The notes beneath the pieces are model-generated. The model was given only the letters and a program-made list of their open reading frames with translations, made no database searches and was not told where the DNA came from. The position numbers and the translations under genes are program-made. This document shows positions 33,780-40,193 of a DNA stretch of 40,193 nucleotides, in pieces (positions within the stretch are counted from its first letter, which is position 1; the number at the start of each line of letters is the position of its first letter). Source of the stretch: Mnemiopsis leidyi (Eukaryota > Ctenophora > Tentaculata > Lobata > Bolinopsidae). The stretch spans positions 103,223-143,415 of the forward strand of contig JH154699.1 in NCBI GenBank assembly GCA_000226015.1, written 5' to 3'.

Positions 33780-36700
33780 TTGGTGGCCTTAACTGCTCAG
33801 CGGATGCAGAATTGTGGAATTGGACGCCGATAAGAAAAACGTTTCATAGGCATATAAAGAATTAAGTTACAACCTAAGATTCAAAGCAAGTAAAAGTCAT
33901 CGGTAGCAAACAGTGCGATGATAAAGACATAGACATGCCTTTTTGCCCAAATGAATGCTAAATTTAAAAAATGAATATTGTCCCTTTATAAACTTTATGG
34001 TCACGTTTTGCCATTCAAATTTAATACGCAAACAACACCACTCATCAATCGCGCAGAGAATTAGAAAACGTTACCGAAACTTTTACTTAGTTCCTTTATT
34101 TTACGAAGCTTTTGTTAATGTGTTCGGAGATTGCCCGCCCTTTAATCTGCCCCCTTTTCACGTGTCACGAAACAGATTCTATTGCGTGAGACCTTGCTTG
34201 CACTTTAGCAAATTGTGTTGGAAGCGCATCCTCAATAGCAGTGCTTGGAAAAAGAGGGGCCTTTGATGGCGAGGGAAAATTTCATACGATCTAGGGTTTG
34301 TCAGTTAAGAGTTAGTTATGATCACATTTTCCAATTGGAATAGAACACAATTTATGTAGATTAGTGTGAGAGTGACCTCAATTTTGAACTGATTTCTTAA
34401 CGGGTAAAGAGCCAAAAATCCATTGATAAAGTCAGAAACCCTTGTTCCTCATGTTACTTTTAAAATTCCGTCAAAGATTTTAAAAGAAAATTGTCGAATC
34501 ATTAACAAATGATGATTCAACGGGATTTCTCATGTTTAACTCACATATTTTGTATGTTTATAGTGAGTTTCGAGAACAAAAGTATTTTTCTGATCGAAAA
34601 TATAAATTGTTTTATGTTTAAGAAAATTTAAACAGTGATTCAATTAACGCTTTTTTTGCTCCGTAGAAACATAATAAGATAAGCAGGATACTAAGATAAA
34701 AATTGAAATGATATTTATATCAATATGACGAAAGCTATCCCCATCTGAATTTTACCAATAAAGAATTTTTGAATTTTTTCACTAGTTTCACTGATTGTAG
34801 TAAACATAATTAATTTACAGTCTATAGTTTACCTTAATGTAAGGTGACTGTTGACAGATCTAAAATTGAAATCAATAATTCACTTACAAAGAGTGATTTG
34901 GAAATCTGCTTCAGCAGATTCTGCAAAAACTCTATGTGCTGGCCACATATGAATCCATTACTTCTATAAGTACAAGCTAAAAGTAAACAAATGTAAGTTG
35001 AATATTGAATAATCGAATGAGCACCAATAACCGTGGGTTCTTACTGAGGCTGCCATCAAAGGCATGTTAACATATTGCAGTAAAAAAGTGTTCATAGAAT
35101 CGGTATACTTTGTTTCATAGACTTAGAGACTTCCATTGAATCTGAATGTTGATGGGGATTTCTCAATTTTAGTAGACGCCATATATTTTTTATCATTTTC
35201 TTGAATGTCAAGTGCTCTAGACCAGCGTCCAGCAGTTTGCTTCACACTTATTGACCCACCTTCCCCTCCCAAGAAATTCTGTTGGAGCCTGTCGATTTTT
35301 GAATACCGTTAACCGTTTATTGTTAGTGCTTTGAGAGAGAGGTTTAAGTATTGAGTATTGACTATTGAGTCAACACCACAAACGATTAACAAGATACTTA
35401 CTTTAACATCCATGGCTTTACGGTTACCGCCATTTAATATAATAACATTCCGGCGTCCAACTGATAGGATACTCAGCTCTTGAAGATTTTAAATTGAGGA
35501 TGTAAGAACGTGAGGAACATTGCAATTAAATTTACAGAAGAGCCTAATCCGGTCATCTCAAAGTCGGTAAGTTGCTATTTTGCAAAAGTTAAGATATCAT
35601 TTAGAATCTAGAAGAAGTATCTTAAAACCTATAGCATTAACTGTATTGTTAAATGTACTTGTTATTTAATTAAGTTTGGTGGCTGGTGCAAGTGCTTCTA
35701 AAGATGCTTCAAAAGTAGAAGGCCAGTGATATCAATATTGTAGCCAACTTAGAAGGTTACCTATACCAAGGTTTGTTAAGAAGTTAAAACAAAATAATCA
35801 GTCAATCGTATTCCGCCGCTTTATCTGTCTGTCGCCTGGCTACGAATTATTAGGTTTCTGAAGATTGTCGACGTCCAATGAGCAAGATTACAAGCGTATT
35901 AGTCAAAAACAAAATAAATACAGAACTAAAATTTAAGGAGGGGGGTTGGGAACGAGAAATGTCCAGACAGAATGGATATAGAACAATCAAGAAGAGGGGC
36001 GGTGAGAGCAAAGAGGGCGGCGTGCTTTCTCATCATGCTCTCGGCTGCTTTGTGAGGGGACGTGCAACACAAACATCGATCAGGCACTGAGTGCATAACG
36101 TCCACATGAGCCAGACTGCCATAGCATAATTGTAGATTCGGTTGAATCTCAATTTGTTTAAGTAGAAACAATTCATTTCGTCAGTTAAGACTAGGCTGAC
36201 AAATGGCCGTTCAGAAGTCTGGATTGTTCGAAAGATTGTCCTAACCCTCATTTTTACAATTTCCAATAACTCAAAAAATTTGTCGCTGTTGTCGGAAAAA
36301 ATGCTCGCCAGGTTTTTTGGGTAGGGCCGAACTGACGGTAGTGAACAAATAGTATTTACCTCTAACCGCGGCAACAATCTGTTTTCGAAATAAAACTCGT
36401 GGCAAGATCTACAGATTTGATCAAAAATCATAATTATTTGCGATATCAGACCCACATTGGTGATCTGTCTTGAGGTTTTCAAGTAAAATTAATGCGACTG
36501 TAAACAGAAACATCTAATGCTCGCTTAATCGCGATGCACTGTACGGTAGTATGGAACATTGCAAGTATCGGTGGTCTATCATGGTAGACTACATAATAAC
36601 TCAATCCTGACGCATTCTATTCAGTATCATGAGGTCATGCGGGACACCAAAAAACACCCACGGTCGCAAAATATGTTAGGATTTAAAGAGTATTGTTTGA

Positions 36701-37887
36701 ATTTTGACCCATTACTATGGCGCATTGTTATTCGAAAAAATTCTCATTTTTGTGTCTTATTTTTTCAGCATCTAAATGTGAGGATATCGATTGTCGATGC
36801 CATGACTGACGATAAGAATGGTCTATTCGAAAACATGAATGGCTCATGGCCTTAGTAAGCCTAGCAGTAGCAAGATAAACTTTGGTAACTTATTCGAGCA
36901 ATAACTATGAGTATGAGGTACTTATTTTCGGTTAAGAATTGAAATAGGCACTAATCATCAGCGAATGCTTATAACTAGTTAAATAATTACAAACTGAAAT
37001 AAAATTTGAATTTGTACTTCCGAGGTTAGCCCTCAGAAGTCGTGCTCTTGGATTTTCCTAATGAATTCATCACAATTTAGATATACATTACACTTTTCAC
37101 TTCAATCCTTATTATGGCAAAGGTTCAGCCACTATAATATTTAATTGCAGTGATCAGAGATCGCGATTCTTTCTTTCAAGTTCATTGCCGATAGTGTGTG
37201 TAAATGTAAATCTAATTTTTAATAATTTTTTTGGTTTTCAAATAAAAAATAGCTAACAACAACAAATGTATGATTTATTTAACCAGCTGAGATAGAAAAA
37301 ATTGATAAAAGTTGTTGAATTATAGAGGTTACAATTTTGTGAAACATTACAGCACATTGCCTGTCACAATATGATCAATTTTAGGGAGATTCACATGGTG
37401 AGCGTTAGAAACTTTTGACGTGTTGAAAAATTCGTACCAAACATAATTGTGATCAGTATTATTATAGTTATCATAGAAATTTTCCTTTTTAATTCACGTA
37501 GATCTATGAGCTGTTCGTGTATTGAGATTTGAGAAAGTATAGTTGCACGAGTACCAGTTGCAGTTTTACCATATCATAAGTGATTTAATTCTCAATGGTT
37601 ACAATAGGCCTCACCTCGATAGTCCATATCTCAAGTTCCGACCTAACTGTAAAATTTAGGCCCCTCCTCTAAGCCTGATTTAATGAGAACAAGATAATCT
37701 TTCTACTATAATTTAACGAGATAATCAATTCGTACCATCCAACGCCGTCTTTTGAATAAACCTTACCCGAGGGCACCGTGTTATGGATTTTTCTTCTCCG
37801 AATACTAAGTAAACGAATGCTTGACTAAACTGTTCAGAATCTTTACGAGGACAATTATAATTCAGTAATTCTGGTTAAATGATAAAT
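33780..37887. other. No supported gene
   Basis: AT-rich DNA. The longest frame is 149 codons on the minus strand (36482-36033), starts at TTG and has no motif I recognise. A minus-strand ATG segment at about 35431-35402 (MAVTVKPWML) ends in a perfect GTAAGT donor. A 33-nt segment near 34940-34908 has both a TTTTTGCAG acceptor and a GTAAGT donor. Their phases do not join, so no gene model is offered. Confidence 0.4.
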
Positions 37888-38148
37888 TTACAGGGTTCCA
37901 AAATGATTCCCGGGCGCCGTCTGAAGGGGAAAAAGTCGTGAAGCACATCGTTCCGGCCCCAAGAAAGGACGAACACATTAACTAAATACTTTCACCGTTT
38001 CTCTAGTAATTCAAAAAACAAAATTCTAATTCTTTCTTTTCACGCCGAAATACTTACCAGAGTGGCTTTAAAATTTAATACAAATAAGTCCTCCGACCTC
38101 TCCACAAATATCTGATCTACCGAAGAACGCGACAACGACTTGAGCGAG
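37888..38148 (-). CDS. Possible 3' part of a spliced gene, two exons
   Basis: An upstream exon (38148-38058, 91 nt) follows a TTACTAATTGTTCGATTTAG branch-and-acceptor sequence, stays open in one frame for 30 codons and ends CTG|GTAAGTATT. After an intron of 137 nt, a second exon (37920-37888) follows GACTTTTTCCCCTTCAG and reads TAPGNHFGTL then TAA. Phases agree. All four visible splice elements are strong. I do not recognise the protein, and no start exon was found. The upstream exon would need two bases from an earlier exon, while a promoter-like block lies directly upstream, which is a difficulty for the model. It could instead be a non-coding spliced transcript. Confidence 0.25.
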
Positions 38149-38219
38149 CTAAATCGAACAATTAGTAACACAGGCACTCAGGCACTGGACATGATTTCAG
38201 ATAGGGGTGTGAAACTCAT

Positions 38220-38391
38220 CACGTGATTAACCGTGACAGGAGCAGCTTGCATTCTATTGGCCGGTCCTTATCTCGGTCACAAACCGTGTCGAGTCGGCAG
38301 CTCATTGGATATGTGAACCTCCCCGTAACCCGGGACTACCATTCAGGTTGTCCTAATCAGGGCATTGACAGTGCCAGGGCAGGAACCAATG
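38220..38391. promoter_or_regulatory. Promoter-like block with CCAAT boxes and an E-box
   Basis: CACGTG at 38220 is followed by ATTGG near 38257 and 38305 and CCAAT near 38387, in a patch clearly richer in GC than its surroundings. This suits a TATA-less, possibly bidirectional promoter. The candidate spliced minus-strand transcript begins just to its left. Inferred from motif clustering only. Confidence 0.3.
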
Positions 38392-38654
38392 GTACTTGGC
38401 AGGGTCACTTCGCCGGTCGCGGGCGTAAAATGAAAAAAAGTTTCACTTGTTACACTACAATCAGTCAGAAAGTGCTACCTATGTGAGCCGGCCCCTCGTT
38501 TGATGTCTCCTGGTTTACAGCAAGTGCCACTGCTCTCCGTAGATATCACTTTTTACAAAGAACCCGTAATTTGTGAGCCTGAAGACCGGGGAGAATTGGG
38601 GTGAGGCTCTCTTTACACCCCCGCCGTCAGTTGCCAGTCTCGCGCTTCTGTCAC

Positions 38655-39009
38655 CATCCACACTTGTACCGATATCAATCTGTACCATCTCCCTTCACTA
38701 CTCTTAGTCGGTATCTACATCCACACTTGTACCGATATCAATCTGTACCATCTCCCTTCACTACTCTTAGTCGGTATCTACATCCACACTAGTCGTACCG
38801 ATATCAATCTGTACCATCTCCCTTCACTTCTCTTAGTCGGTATCTACATCCACACTTGTACCGGTATCAATCAGTACCATCTCCCTTCACTACTCTTAGT
38901 CGGTACAGCCATCCACACTTGTACCGATATCAATCTGTACCATCTCCCTTCACTACTCTTAGTCGGTACAGCCATCCACACTTGTACCGATATCAATCTG
39001 TACCATCTC
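38655..39009. repeat. 63-bp minisatellite, about 5.6 copies
   Basis: Units begin CATCCACACTTGTACCGATA at 38655, 38718, 38781, 38847, 38910 and 38973 (partial). The unit is 21 codons, and one plus frame reads HPHLYRYQSVPSPFTTLSRY per copy. The third copy has a 3-base insertion that makes an in-frame TAG, and no start or splice site frames the array, so I read it as non-coding satellite. The last two junctions carry ACAGC where the earlier ones have ATCTA. Confidence 0.93.
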
Positions 39010-40132
39010 GCCAATCAAGATTAGTTATTAGTTTTAGATCAAAGGAAAATGAAAATAGTATCAGGGCAACGATTACAGAAATTTCAAAACAAGGAACTCA
39101 ATCCATTTCTTTCTGTTTTAAACTTCATTAACCAGATGACTTCAATGTGAATGATGCGGTTGTTAAAATGATAAGTGATTTCTAACGGAGAAAGAATAGA
39201 CAAGAATTGACATAAAAGAGTAGATTTATACCAAGGTATACTTCAAACATAAATTATAAGAAAAGTTAATTATTGCGATAACGCTTAATATTTTAGAGAA
39301 AATTTTTGTCTGCTCAAAACAGTGACATAGCTGGTCTTATCGAAATGTCGCATGACAAAGGTGCACCCACAAATTATATAGAAGGCTGCAAATTCATATC
39401 TCTATTTCCATTGGCTGAAATCATGATTAATATGTCTTGGAGTAATTGTAATGAACCTAACTTTTCAAGTTCATGGAATTATCTGTATTCTGCAAATAAA
39501 AATCGTAAATCTTTCACCAATCAAGAAGTCAATTTGTCTGATGAGATCCAAAATTGCAGTGGTGCAGAAATTATGCAGCTTATTGGTTTTCATGCAGCCC
39601 TTTGACTTGGAGCGGCGAGCGCTGCGCTGAAGTTAGTGAACTTTAGTACGGCAGAGGGTTCGGGAAATGCGATACTCCGCACTGCTTCAGAAGAGAGGAA
39701 ATGTTGTTGAGCTGTTTTTGTACTTTCTTGAGATGCTCCGAGAAGGTTACCATTTCTTCCACTAGTGTAGTTGTTACCTGGAGGGTTTCGATGATTTACA
39801 ATTATTCCTGTCGAAAGAATTTATTACAAATACAAAAACTTATCACTTTATAATAACTTATCACTTCAAAAATGTTTGATTCGCTATTTTTTCAACAGAA
39901 TTGAATAATAGATATATTCAATATTCATGTTGGAAACTCAAATACTAAAGAACTGACGTGCGACAAAGCACTCTTTTGAGCCATTTTTGTGTCTTCTTCA
40001 AAACTAACACTTTTGTCAAGTCCTAATTTGGCTGTCTTATCGGGGCTCATCATCAAACCTGAGATTAAACTCGTTATCACATGGTTGAAACTAGAGATCA
40101 GATTAAAGGGGAAGAAAGAAAGAAAGCAATCT

Positions 40133-40136
<4 letters not shown>
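39010..40136. other. No supported gene
   Basis: A 99-codon TTG-started frame at 39306-39605 lacks any motif and is in the length range expected by chance. Nothing else was recognised. Confidence 0.45.

Positions 40137-40178
<42 letters not shown>
40137..40178. repeat. GA microsatellite
   Basis: About 21 uninterrupted GA dinucleotides, followed by AATAATATATATA to the end of the window. Confidence 0.97.
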
Positions 40179-40181
<3 letters not shown>

Positions 40182-40193
40182 ATAATATATATA

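Noticed and set aside
36033..36482. 149-codon minus-strand frame
   Set aside because: It starts at TTG, has no motif or splice context, and one frame of this length is not surprising in 40 kb of this composition.

Overview
The window looks like a draft-assembled animal nuclear genome. The evidence is a gene with GT-AG introns, gene-poor AT-rich DNA, several minisatellites, CA and GA microsatellites and a 950-base N gap. The one recognisable protein is a microsomal-type cytochrome P450 whose sequence is not close to any vertebrate P450 I know, so an invertebrate is likely. The species cannot be named from this DNA. Most open frames of 60 to 100 codons here match chance expectation for about 40% GC, so only frames supported by splice signals or family motifs are annotated.

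Layout. 1-285: 32-bp palindrome-bearing tandem repeat, cut by the window edge. 286-3396: no convincing gene. 3397-8346: a complete 11-exon P450 gene on the minus strand. It runs from a candidate TATA box (8339-8346), through coding exons 7791 to 3481, to an AATAAA signal (3397-3402). Its spliced length is 1500 nt (499 aa). Intron 3 carries a tRNA-like SINE remnant. 8518-8710: four CACGTG E-boxes just upstream of the TATA. 8711-15149: gene-free apart from weak exon candidates, a 75-bp array with TATA-like motifs, a 33-bp array and an AT palindrome. 15150-16402: CA repeat interrupted by the N gap. 16403-23255: no supported gene; one 124-aa frame of doubtful status. 23415-24408: a probable small two-exon gene on the minus strand (67 aa as modelled, family not recognised). 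26422-26478: a pair of RFX X-box-like sites. 37888-38450: a possible spliced coding fragment on the minus strand beside a CCAAT/E-box promoter-like block. 38655-39009: 63-bp array. 40137-40178: GA repeat.

Functionally only the P450 can be interpreted. It has an N-terminal anchor, proline-rich hinge, I-helix AGTETT, K-helix ETLR, FDPDRW and a perfect heme-thiolate loop, so it should be an ER-anchored monooxygenase. Its C-helix Trp and Arg are replaced by Tyr and Lys. The clearest window-wide signal not explained by genes is a strong excess of the palindrome CACGTG (at least 35 copies by eye, roughly six times expectation). It is concentrated in the left three quarters. No multi-gene system is visible.
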